Below, in pieces: positions 32,983-40,531 of a DNA stretch of 64,000 bases. The DNA is from Kribbella steppae (GTDB lineage Bacteria; Actinomycetota; Actinomycetes; Propionibacteriales; Kribbellaceae). The translations under genes and the position numbers were made by a program. The stretch is taken from NCBI RefSeq assembly GCF_004342025.1, contig NZ_SLWN01000006.1, positions 310,001-374,000 of the forward strand, read 5' to 3'. Position 1 is the first letter of the stretch. Each line of letters begins with the position of its first letter. A model generated the notes under the pieces. That model saw only the letters and a program-made list of their open reading frames with translations. It ran no database searches and was not told the origin of the DNA.

Positions 32983-33935
32983 CAGGCATCACCTCGCACC
33001 CGGATGCGCGGATCGATGACCGAGTACAGCAGGTCGACGAGCAGGTTGATCAGGATGTACGCCGCCGCGGTGATCAGGACGACGGCCTGGATCACCGGGT
33101 AGTCGCGCTGGAAGACGGCGTCGACGGTCAGCTTGCCGAATCCCGGGAGCGCGAAGATCCGCTCGGTCACGACGGCGCCGGAGATGAGCGCTCCGAGTTG
33201 CAGGCCGACGATCGTGATCACCACGATCAGGCTGTTGCGGAGTGCGTGCCGGCCGATCACCTCGCGCGGCGAGAGGCCTTTGGCTTCCGCCGTACGGATG
33301 TAGTCGGCACTCAGGGCGTCCAGCATCGACGATCGGGTCTGCCGCATGATGACCGCCGCGAGGCCGGTGCCGAGGATCAGTGCGGGAAGGATCAGGTGGT
33401 GCAGGTTGTCGATCGGGTTGGTGAGGAACGGGACGAACCCGGAAGCGGGGAACAGGCCGAGGGCGACGGACAGGTAGAGGATCGCCATCAGGCCGAGCCA
33501 GAAGTTCGGCACCGACAGACCGAGCAGGGCGAGCCCGTTGGCGGCCCACTCAGCCGGACCTCCCCTTCGTACGGCGGCGATGACGCCCGTACCGACCCCG
33601 ATCACACTGGCGATCAGGATGGCCAGGATCGACAGTTCGATCGTCACCGGCAAGGCGTTCGCGATCATCGTGGTGACCGATTCGCCGGTCCGGATCGACA
33701 CCCCGAGGTCACCGCGGGCAGCATGACTCACGAACTGCCAGAACTGCACCAGCAACGAGTCGTCCAGGCCGTACTGCTCCCGGATCGCCCGCAGCGACTC
33801 CGGATCCCGATCCTCGCCGGCGAGCGCGAGCGCCGGATCACCCGGCAGCGCGCGCACACCGATGAAGACGACGATCGTTGCCAGGATCAACGTGACGATC
33901 GACTGCCAGGCCCGGCCGAAGAGATACCGCCTCAC
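32982..33935 (-). CDS. Peptide ABC importer permease (DppB type)
   Basis: The 317-residue protein has six transmembrane helices and the DppB N-terminus (RRYLFGRAWQSIVTLILATIVVFIGVRALPGDPALALAGE). The loop with RAEAKGLSPREVIGRHALRNS-type EAA motif is present (YIRTAEAKGLSPREV). It forms the transmembrane channel with the DppC-type subunit. Its ATG overlaps the stop of the binding-protein gene by four bases. Confidence 0.93.
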   Translation of the reverse strand: MRRYLFGRAWQSIVTLILATIVVFIGVRALPGDPALALAGEDRDPESLRAIREQYGLDDSLLVQFWQFVSHAARGDLGVSIRTGESVTTMIANALPVTIELSILAILIASVIGVGTGVIAAVRRGGPAEWAANGLALLGLSVPNFWLGLMAILYLSVALGLFPASGFVPFLTNPIDNLHHLILPALILGTGLAAVIMRQTRSSMLDALSADYIRTAEAKGLSPREVIGRHALRNSLIVVITIVGLQLGALISGAVVTERIFALPGFGKLTVDAVFQRDYPVIQAVVLITAAAYILINLLVDLLYSVIDPRIRVRGDA

Positions 33936-35641
33936 TTCGCGAACCCGGCGAAGGCCGCTCGCAGGACGCCGTCCGGGTACACCTGGATACCGAGGACCTT
34001 CTTGCTGACGCCGGTCAGGTTGCGCTGGCGGTACATGTAGATGAGCGGGTCGTCCTGCTGCAGCTTGGTGACCACGTCGCCGTACAGCTTGATCCGCTCG
34101 GCCTTGTCGGTCGACTGCCGCGCGTCGGTGAGCAGCTTGTCCACCTCGGGGCTGCTGTAGCCGGCCACGTTCTGGCTGCCCGTCGAACCGACAAAGTTGT
34201 AGATGTTCGCGTCCGGGTCGACCCGGCCGGACCAGCCGAGCTGGAGCAGCTCGAAGTCACCGCGGTCCTGCTGGTCGAGCAGCGAGGCGTACTCGACCGG
34301 CTTGATCACCAGGTCGAAACCACCCTCCTTGACCATCGCCTGCAGCGCCTGCGCGAGCCGGAGGCTGTCGGGGTTGTTCGAGGTGATCATCGTGACCTTG
34401 TACGGCGTCGTGGCGCCGGCCTCGGACAGCAACTGCTTCGCCTGGGCCGGGTCGTGCGGCGGACACACCTGTGCGGCATCCGAGGTGAACTCGCTCTTCG
34501 GTGAGATCGGCGAGCACGCGACTGTGTTCAGCCCGTTGAAGATCGACTTCACCAGCGCCTCACGGTCGATCGACAGCGCGAGCGCCTGCCGGACCTTCGG
34601 ATCCTTGGCGATCGGGGACTCCAACGGCTTGAGCGGGTTGCCGATACCGTTGGCGTTCGCGATGTTGACCGTCAGGCCCTGGTACCCGAGCGACTGCGAC
34701 TGCAACACCGTCATGGTGCTGTCCTTCTGCAGCGACGGCGCGTCCTGGGTCGACAGCGAGTCGGCGACCTGCGCGTCACCGGACTTCAGGTTGGCCGAGC
34801 GGATACTCGAGTCGGTGATGATCCGGTATTCGATCGCGTCCAGGTGCACCTTCGCGGCGTCGTAGTACAGCGGATCCTTGACCACCTTGATCGAGTTCTG
34901 GGCGACCCGGTTGGCGAACTTGAACGGGCCGACACAGACCGGCGCGGTGGAGAAGTTCGCGCCGAGCTTGCTCACCGCGGCCGGGCTGAGCACCATGCCG
35001 GCCCGGTCGGCCAGCGCGGCGGTCAGCGGCGCGAACGGCCTCGACAGCTTGATCACCACGGTGTTCGGGTCCGGCGTCTCGACCGCGCTGATCGGGCCGA
35101 GCTCACTCTTGCGGCCGGAGCCGGCCAGGGTCAGACCGCGCTCGATCGAGACCTTCACCGCGTTCGAGTCGAGGGTGCCGCCGTCGGCGAACTTCACGCC
35201 CTGCTTCAGCGGGATGGTCAGGCTGAGGCCGTCGGGGGTGATGGTCGGCAGCGCGGTCGCGAGCTGCGGCACGACCTTGGCGTCCGGGCCGAGGTCGTAC
35301 AGCTTCTCGCACATGGTGTGGAAGACGTACCGCGAGTACAGGCTGCGGGACAGCGTCGGGTCCAGCTTGTCCGGATCGGCGGACAGGGCAACGGTCAGCG
35401 TGCCGCCGGCCTTCACCTGCGCCGGGTCCGCCGGATCACCGAACACGTCCTGCCCGGTCGCGGGCTGCGCACTGCCGCCCGAGTCGTCGCCGGCCGGCTC
35501 GACGGGGGAGCAGGCCGTCCCGATCAGGGCCAGCGCGACCACCCCGACAGCCGCTCCGAAGGCCGTACGGCGGGTAAGCAGGGGCCGGCCCGCCGTCGTA
35601 CGGCGGGCCCAGCTGGAGCGGTTCAGCAACGACGGAGTCAT
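33932..35641 (-). CDS. Peptide ABC importer substrate-binding lipoprotein (SBP family 5)
   Basis: The 569-residue extracytoplasmic solute-binding protein belongs to the DppA/OppA family. The signal region contains a twin arginine (LLTRRTAFGAAVGVVALALIGTAC) ahead of a lipobox cysteine, so it may be exported by Tat and lipid-anchored. The mature part has family-5 features (KLDPTLSRSLYSRYVFHTMCEKLYDL, KFADGGTLDSNAVKVSIERGL, QALALSIDREALVKSIFNGL). It captures a peptide-like or gamma-glutamyl compound. ATG 35641 has AGGAGG five bases upstream; a longer frame is rejected. It is first in the operon binding protein, permeases, ATPases, ggt-like enzyme. Confidence 0.93.
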   Translation of the reverse strand: MTPSLLNRSSWARRTTAGRPLLTRRTAFGAAVGVVALALIGTACSPVEPAGDDSGGSAQPATGQDVFGDPADPAQVKAGGTLTVALSADPDKLDPTLSRSLYSRYVFHTMCEKLYDLGPDAKVVPQLATALPTITPDGLSLTIPLKQGVKFADGGTLDSNAVKVSIERGLTLAGSGRKSELGPISAVETPDPNTVVIKLSRPFAPLTAALADRAGMVLSPAAVSKLGANFSTAPVCVGPFKFANRVAQNSIKVVKDPLYYDAAKVHLDAIEYRIITDSSIRSANLKSGDAQVADSLSTQDAPSLQKDSTMTVLQSQSLGYQGLTVNIANANGIGNPLKPLESPIAKDPKVRQALALSIDREALVKSIFNGLNTVACSPISPKSEFTSDAAQVCPPHDPAQAKQLLSEAGATTPYKVTMITSNNPDSLRLAQALQAMVKEGGFDLVIKPVEYASLLDQQDRGDFELLQLGWSGRVDPDANIYNFVGSTGSQNVAGYSSPEVDKLLTDARQSTDKAERIKLYGDVVTKLQQDDPLIYMYRQRNLTGVSKKVLGIQVYPDGVLRAAFAGFAK

Positions 35642-35680
35642 CACGTCCTCCTGAGTAGGCGGGGTCGTGTCGACTGTTTC

Positions 35681-35690
35681 ATGTATACAA
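35681..35690 (-). promoter_or_regulatory. FCD-GntR-type operator over the -10 of the peptide importer operon
   Basis: TTGTATACAT on the minus strand matches the short TNGTNNNACNA-like palindromes bound by FadR/FCD regulators. It includes TATACA (35688-35683), a good -10 box, about 40 bases upstream of the binding-protein ATG, so occupancy would block transcription. The only FCD-GntR gene in the window sits at the other end of this operon. Confidence 0.6.
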
Positions 35691-35755
35691 GGCAGGCGCG
35701 CAAGTGAATCGGCGAGTTTGTGTGAACCTTTTACGACTGCCCGCCGTACTTCGTA

Positions 35756-35767
35756 TTGAACGTTCAA
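35756..35767. promoter_or_regulatory. Perfect 12-base palindrome upstream of the peptide importer operon
   Basis: TTGAACGTTCAA is a perfect palindrome with the central CG typical of LacI-family operators. It lies about 115 bases upstream of the binding-protein gene and 57 bases beyond the end of the GNAT gene. No LacI gene is in the window, so the binder is unknown. Confidence 0.4.
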
Positions 35768-35823
35768 GAGCCGACCGCCTCGGGGCCGCCGGAGACTGCC
35801 TCACGTCTCCGGCGGCCCGCGGC

Positions 35824-36321
35824 TCAGACGTTCACCGGATACCGGATGGTGCCCGTGGGCAGCGGGTCACCCGTGAGCGAGAGGGCCATCATGCTCGGTC
35901 CGTCGAACTCCGGATGGTGGATACCGAACTCAGTAGCCTGCCGGAATCCGAACCGTGGGTAGTACTCGGCATGCCCGAGCACGATCACGGATTGCTCACC
36001 ACGATCACGCGCCGTGTCGAGGGCCGCGATGACGGCCGCACTCCCCACACCCTGACGCTGGTACGACGGCAGGACGGCGACCGGCCCGAGTGACAGGACC
36101 GGGGTGTCGCCGACATGGCAACGTGTGAGCAGAGCATGTGCAACGGGCTGATCGTCCACGGTCGCGACGAACGACAGGCCGTCGATCCAGGCGACCGGGT
36201 CGGCGCGCAGTGCGTCGAGGTAGTCGACCTCGAACTGCCGGCCGAACGCCTGCCGGGTGAGGTCACGGATCGTCTCGAGGTCCGCGCTCGTCTCGGCGCG
36301 GGTCTTCCAGGTGTTGGACAA
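35824..36321 (-). CDS. GNAT-family acetyltransferase under leader-peptide attenuation
   Basis: The 165-residue GNAT protein resembles YhbS-type acetyltransferases: LSLGPVAVLPSYQRQGVGSAAVIAALDTARDRG is the acetyl-CoA loop (Q-R-Q-G-V-G), followed by VIVLGHAEYYPRFGFRQATEFGI and a short C-terminal SLTGDPLPTGTIRYP. TTG 36321 is the preferred start because GAAAGGG (36337-36331) is nine bases upstream and the family N-terminus begins about there. That Shine-Dalgarno is the 3' arm of a hairpin. A 26-residue leader peptide and competing hairpins precede it, as in antibiotic-inducible genes, so a resistance-type substrate is plausible but not shown by sequence. Confidence 0.85.
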   Translation of the reverse strand: MSNTWKTRAETSADLETIRDLTRQAFGRQFEVDYLDALRADPVAWIDGLSFVATVDDQPVAHALLTRCHVGDTPVLSLGPVAVLPSYQRQGVGSAAVIAALDTARDRGEQSVIVLGHAEYYPRFGFRQATEFGIHHPEFDGPSMMALSLTGDPLPTGTIRYPVNV

Positions 36322-36325
36322 CGGA

Positions 36326-36376
36326 GGAATCCCTTTCGGGCAAGGGGTTCCGCGGCTCTCAGCGCACGCGGAACCC
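36326..36376 (-). promoter_or_regulatory. Competing hairpins masking the GNAT ribosome site
   Basis: In the minus-strand RNA, GGGTTCCGC (36376-36368) pairs perfectly with GCGGAACCC (36353-36345), nine pairs. The same GGAACCC region, as GGAACCCCTT (36351-36342), alternatively pairs with AAGGGATTCC (36335-36326) with one mismatch and a six-base loop, burying the GAAAGGG Shine-Dalgarno. The helices cannot coexist. The first arm lies in the last codons of the leader peptide and the leader stop is in the first loop, so ribosome position decides which helix forms. Confidence 0.6.
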
Positions 36377-36439
36377 AGGTGAGTACGGATGACCGGAACG
36401 TGCTGCCGCACAGGCGACAGCACCCGCTGACGCGGTCAT
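36359..36439 (-). CDS. Leader peptide (uORF) of the GNAT gene
   Basis: ATG 36439 opens a 26-codon frame starting MTASAGAVACAAARSG and ending PGFRVR with TGA at 36359. It has the best ribosome site in the neighbourhood, AGGGAGGTGAG (36453-36443), four to five bases before the ATG. The start region ATGACCG (36439-36433) can itself pair with CGGTCAT (36395-36389), around an inner GTGCTG/CAGCAC stem. The frame is too short for an enzyme and overlaps the regulatory hairpins, so it is best read as a translated leader. A longer out-of-frame reading joined to the GNAT frame is not supported by a ribosome site. Confidence 0.6.
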   Translation of the reverse strand: MTASAGAVACAAARSGHPYSPGFRVR

Positions 36440-36473
36440 CAACTCACCTCCCTGACACTCCGAAGTCGTCGTC

Positions 36474-36511
36474 ACCTTATCGGGCTCTGTGGCTCACCGC
36501 ATTGCCTTTTA
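36474..36511 (-). promoter_or_regulatory. Candidate WhiB7-type promoter of the GNAT leader
   Basis: On the minus strand, TAAGGT (36479-36474) is a good -10, followed by a ~30-base leader to the uORF ATG. An AAAA run (36510-36507, overlapping the SWIM-protein stop codon) lies 27 bases upstream of the -10. This leaves three or four bases before the expected -35 region (ATGCGG/AATGCG). The layout matches the promoter of the EamA leader and the published WhiB7 promoter architecture. Confidence 0.5.
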
Positions 36512-37684
36512 CCAGTCCGTCGCCAGCGCGCTGAGCGGATCCGTGGTCGCCTGTGCAATCGGCGTCCAGGTCTCGCCGACGAGCCGGTACGGGTGCCAGT
36601 GGCCCTGGCGGTCCAGGCGGAGCTGGGTATCTGCTCCCACGGTGAGCTGGTTGTCGAGGATCTCGACGGTGAACTCGGCGGCGACGAGTTCGGTGCGGGC
36701 GCGGGCCAGCTCCGCGGGGGCCGGAGTCCAGGTGTGTTCGAGGACGTCGAGTCCGGGCGCACCGCCGTACCTCCAGGCTTGGATGCCGAGGGCAAAGGCT
36801 TCGGGTGAGCCTTCCGTGAGCGACTCGGTGAGCTCGGGGAAATCGGCGGCGAGGCGTACGGCGTCCTGCCACTCGTCAAGTGGTTGCGGCTCTGGCGTGC
36901 CGTGGAGCAACGCGTTCAGCAGCGCGCGGGCTCGGCGGGATGCGTCGAGGACGAGCAGCGGCAGCGTGGCCGGGGCGAAGCCGCGGGGCGGCTCGATGCC
37001 GCTGACTGCCAACTCGTCGAGCGTCACCTTTCCCGGCAGGTCGGGTACGTCGGGCAACGCACCGACCGGCTCGCTCAGAACGTCTGAGGCCGACACCCCG
37101 GCCGGAGGCGCATCGGCCGGCTCAGTCGCGCTCCGGCTTTGGAGCTGGTCGAGAAGATCCTCACGGGAGCGACCGCGCAGGAGCAGCAGGACGAACGGGT
37201 CGGAGTCGAGCAGCCAGGCGACCTGGTAGCAGAGGCCGGCGGCGTGCTGGCAGGGGAGTTCCCACGCATCACAAGTGCAGGCGGGATCGAGGTCGCCGAT
37301 GCCGGGGAGCAGCAGAACACCCCCGTCGGACGCGGCCTCGACCAGGTCGTGTGGCATCTCGCCATCGAGCAGCGCCGCGATGTGGCCGGCGCGCGCCGCG
37401 ACCTGATCGAGGAAGCGGCTCCACTCGTCCTCGCTCAGCTCATCGACCTGTACGACGGATTCGTAGGTGTCCTCGGGGGAGTAGACCGTCGCCGCGATCC
37501 GCCCGGGGCTGACCGTGATCGTCCCGACCTGCCCGGAGTTCGCGTACCGTCGCCCCTTCCGCAGCTGGTCGGAGTCCAGCGACGTGTCCTCCAATGCCTG
37601 CACCCAGGCACGCGCCCACCACGACCGCCCGCGCGTACTGCGCCGCTGAGCCTCGAACGCCGGGAATCCTTGCGCCTCAGTCAT
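36509..37684 (-). CDS. SWIM zinc-finger protein
   Basis: The 391-residue protein starts RRSTRGRSWWARAWVQALED, followed by a beta-rich domain (GTITVSPGRIAATVYSPEDTYESVVQV). The SWIM zinc motif is CTCDAWELPCQHAAGLCY (C-X-C...C-X-H, residues ~133-145). The C-terminal half is less conserved and acidic. SWIM proteins of this type are usually encoded beside an SNF2 ATPase and probably help it bind nucleic acid or a partner. The start overlaps the SNF2 stop by four bases, so they form an operon. The precise role is unknown. Confidence 0.88.
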   Translation of the reverse strand: MTEAQGFPAFEAQRRSTRGRSWWARAWVQALEDTSLDSDQLRKGRRYANSGQVGTITVSPGRIAATVYSPEDTYESVVQVDELSEDEWSRFLDQVAARAGHIAALLDGEMPHDLVEAASDGGVLLLPGIGDLDPACTCDAWELPCQHAAGLCYQVAWLLDSDPFVLLLLRGRSREDLLDQLQSRSATEPADAPPAGVSASDVLSEPVGALPDVPDLPGKVTLDELAVSGIEPPRGFAPATLPLLVLDASRRARALLNALLHGTPEPQPLDEWQDAVRLAADFPELTESLTEGSPEAFALGIQAWRYGGAPGLDVLEHTWTPAPAELARARTELVAAEFTVEILDNQLTVGADTQLRLDRQGHWHPYRLVGETWTPIAQATTDPLSALATDW

Positions 37685-40479
37685 CGCAACCCACCTCGCA
37701 GCTCGACCAGGTCGGCCAGCTCGGCGTCGGACAGCTCGGTGAGGGCCGCTTCACCGCCGGTGAGGACGGCGTCGGCGAGTTGGCGTTTGCTGCTGAGCAT
37801 GGCTGCGATGCGGTCCTCGATGGTGCCCTCGGCAATCAATCGGTGCACCTGGACCGGCTTGGTCTGGCCGATCCGGTACGCCCGGTCCGTCGCCTGATCC
37901 TCGACCGCCGGATTCCACCACCGGTCGTAGTGCACGACATGATCCGCCCGGGTCAGGTTGAGCCCCGTCCCGGCTGCCTTCAGCGACAGCAGGAACACCG
38001 GTACGTCGCCCGCCTGGAACCGCTCGACCATCTCCTCACGCTTGGGCACCGGCGTACCACCGTGCAGCAACTGCGTGCCGATGCCGCGCTCGGCCAGGTG
38101 ACGCTCGAGCAGCCGGGCCATGGCGACGTACTGCGTGAAGACGAGGACGGCGCCGTCCTCCGCGACGATCGTCTCCAGCAACTCGTCGAGCAGCTCGAGC
38201 TTGCCGGACCGTCCGGTCAGCCGCGCGGCCTCGCCCTCCTTCAGGTACTGCGCCGGGTGGTTGCAGATCTGCTTGAGTCCGGTCAGCAGCTTCACGATCA
38301 GCCCACGCCGGGTCATCTGGTTGCTGGCCTGCACCTCGGTCATCAGCTCGCGGACGGTTGCCTCGTAGAGCACGGCCTGCTCGCGAGTGAGCGACACCGG
38401 CTGATCCGTCTCGGTCTTCGGCGGCAACTCCGGCGCGATCCCCGGATCCGACTTGCGTCGCCGGAGCAGGAAAGGCCGAACGAGTTTCGCCAATCGTTGC
38501 GCGACCTCTTCGTCCTTGTCGGCCTCGATCGGCGCGGCCCACTGGTTCCGGAAGTTCCCGAGCCGGCCGAGGAGCCCGGGAGTGGTCCAGTCGAGGATTG
38601 CCCACAGCTCGGACAGGTTGTTCTCCACCGGCGTACCGGTCAACGCCACCCGTGCCTGCGACGGCACGGTCCGCAACGCCTTCGCCGTACTGGACGACGG
38701 GTTCTTCACATGCTGCGCCTCATCCGCGACGACCAGCGCCCACCGATGCTCAGCCAGCCGTACGGCGTCGCGCCGCAACGTGCCGTACGTCGTCAGCACG
38801 AACCCGTCCTCGGCACCGTCGAGCGATCGCGCCGAGCCGTGGAAGCGGCGGACCGGCGTACCTGGTGCGAAGCGCTGGACCTCCCGCTCCCAGTTGCCGA
38901 GCAACGAGGCCGGACAGACGACAAGTGTCGGGCCGGCGGTGTCGGAAGACGTCTGGCGGTGCAGGTGAAGCGAGATGAGGGTGATCGTCTTGCCGAGGCC
39001 CATGTCGTCGGCGAGGCAGCCGCCGAGGCCGAGCGACGTCATCCGGGCCAGCCAGCGGAGGCCGCGGAGTTGGTAGTCGCGCAGGGTCGCCTGCAGGTCG
39101 GCGGGCGCGTCGATCGGATCGTCGGCGCGGTCGGGGTCGGCGATCCTGGCGCGAAGCTCTTCGAGCCATTGCGTCGGCTTCACCGCGATCTGGCGGCCGT
39201 CGATCTCAGTGGTGCCGGTGAGCGCCGCACTGAGCGCATCGATCGCCGTCACCGGCTTGAGGATCCGCTCGCGCGCCTTGCGGGCCAGATCGGGATCGAT
39301 CAGCATCCACTGATCGCGCAACCGGACCACCGGACGGGTCGCCTCGGCCAACTGGTCCATCTCCGCCTCGGTGAGCGGATCGTTGCCCAGCGCAACCTGC
39401 CAGCTGAAGTCGAGCGTCGCGTTCCCACCGAAGAAGCTGGGCAGATCGCTCGGCGGCCCGTCCGACGAGGTGATCGCCGCCCGCGCCGTGAGCGCCCGCC
39501 CGAGACTGCGTGGCCAATGCAGCTCCACGCCGGCCGCGGCCAGCCGTTGCGCCCCACCGGCCAGCAACTCTGCGAGCTCTTCGTCGGACAGCTCGATCCG
39601 ATCCGGTACGGCGGAGTCCAGCAGCCGGCTCAACGGCGCCCACACCCGCCCGGCCCGCCGAATCGCCAACGTCGCGTCGATCCGGGCCCGCGGCCCGAAC
39701 CCGGCGATGTCCTCGGCCCACACGTCATCCGCGTCCCGAACCAGCGTCGGATCCTGCAGGCTGTGGAGCTGGACCACCGCCCGGAAGGCCATCGACTCCG
39801 GCAACTCGATCCGTAACGAGATCCGCACCCCGCTGTCGAGCCCCACGGACACCTCATCGGCCCACGACCGCAACCGCTCGGCGCGCTGAGGTCTGGCGGC
39901 TGCAAACAGTTGAGTCTTGTGCGCCTTGGCGGCCGCTGGGGACCGAGGCATCCCATCCGCCACCGCATCCACAAACGCCCGGACGAGGTCCTCCGCCACC
40001 GGCAGCCGCACACCAGCCCCGGACGCTTCCGGTGGGAGGGCGGACAGGGGGAGTGCTCGGGCAGCAGGTGGCATGGACTCGGCCAGCGCGAGCAGGCGGT
40101 TCACATCCGTGGCGTCAAGTGGACCTACCCGCCAGGCGTCATGGCCGTCGGGGGAGACGCCGGGCAGCAGCTTGCCCCGGGCAACCAACTGGAGGGCAGC
40201 CAGAGAAGCGGCACCCCAGAAGGCGGCCGAGGAGTGCGCACCAGGTGTCTGGCGAGCACGGCCGAGCAAGGGGACTGCTTCGGCGACCGGAAGCTCGACC
40301 GCGCGGACGGTTACCAGCTCGGAGTCGACGACCAGCTCGAGCCGCGACTGTTCGCCCGCGCCGAGCGGTAGTTCACCATCGTCCGGCTCCCAGAAGCACA
40401 CCCGACCTTCACGTGGTGGATCAGCCGGCCTGAACACCACCGCACAACCAGCCAGCTCTTGCTGCCCCGTACCCGCCAA
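37681..40479 (-). CDS. SNF2-family DEAD/DEAH-box ATPase (HepA/RapA-like)
   Basis: This 932-residue protein has a ~450-residue N-terminal region of unknown function and then the SNF2 motor. Motifs are LRDYQLRGLRWL, Walker A ADDMGLGKTIT (residue ~490), DEAQ (VVADEAQHVKNP), LTGTPVENNLSELW, AGTGLNLTRADHVVHYDRWWNPAVEDQATDRAYRIGQ. It would translocate on double-stranded DNA and remodel protein-DNA complexes, probably with the SWIM partner. TTG 40479 is used, with GGAGGG seven bases upstream. Long antisense frames over this gene, including one of 740 codons on the plus strand, are G+C-driven shadows. Confidence 0.92.
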   Translation of the reverse strand: MAGTGQQELAGCAVVFRPADPPREGRVCFWEPDDGELPLGAGEQSRLELVVDSELVTVRAVELPVAEAVPLLGRARQTPGAHSSAAFWGAASLAALQLVARGKLLPGVSPDGHDAWRVGPLDATDVNRLLALAESMPPAARALPLSALPPEASGAGVRLPVAEDLVRAFVDAVADGMPRSPAAAKAHKTQLFAAARPQRAERLRSWADEVSVGLDSGVRISLRIELPESMAFRAVVQLHSLQDPTLVRDADDVWAEDIAGFGPRARIDATLAIRRAGRVWAPLSRLLDSAVPDRIELSDEELAELLAGGAQRLAAAGVELHWPRSLGRALTARAAITSSDGPPSDLPSFFGGNATLDFSWQVALGNDPLTEAEMDQLAEATRPVVRLRDQWMLIDPDLARKARERILKPVTAIDALSAALTGTTEIDGRQIAVKPTQWLEELRARIADPDRADDPIDAPADLQATLRDYQLRGLRWLARMTSLGLGGCLADDMGLGKTITLISLHLHRQTSSDTAGPTLVVCPASLLGNWEREVQRFAPGTPVRRFHGSARSLDGAEDGFVLTTYGTLRRDAVRLAEHRWALVVADEAQHVKNPSSSTAKALRTVPSQARVALTGTPVENNLSELWAILDWTTPGLLGRLGNFRNQWAAPIEADKDEEVAQRLAKLVRPFLLRRRKSDPGIAPELPPKTETDQPVSLTREQAVLYEATVRELMTEVQASNQMTRRGLIVKLLTGLKQICNHPAQYLKEGEAARLTGRSGKLELLDELLETIVAEDGAVLVFTQYVAMARLLERHLAERGIGTQLLHGGTPVPKREEMVERFQAGDVPVFLLSLKAAGTGLNLTRADHVVHYDRWWNPAVEDQATDRAYRIGQTKPVQVHRLIAEGTIEDRIAAMLSSKRQLADAVLTGGEAALTELSDAELADLVELRGGLR

Positions 40480-40531
40480 CCCAACGCCCTCCTAGCCACC
40501 AACCATCACACCGACGAGATCCCGCAGACCC

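Noticed and set aside
36322..36423. N-terminal extension of the GNAT protein to ATG 36423
   Set aside because: It has no ribosome site and overlaps the leader peptide and hairpins; the added residues have no family similarity.
37594..39816. A 740-codon open frame on the plus strand
   Set aside because: It is antisense to the SNF2 gene, Arg/His/Gln-rich with no family features, and is a G+C-driven shadow. Similar long shadows at 449-2017, 5131-6225, 14702-16513, 31154-32767 and 44092-45939 (minus) were dropped for the same reason.
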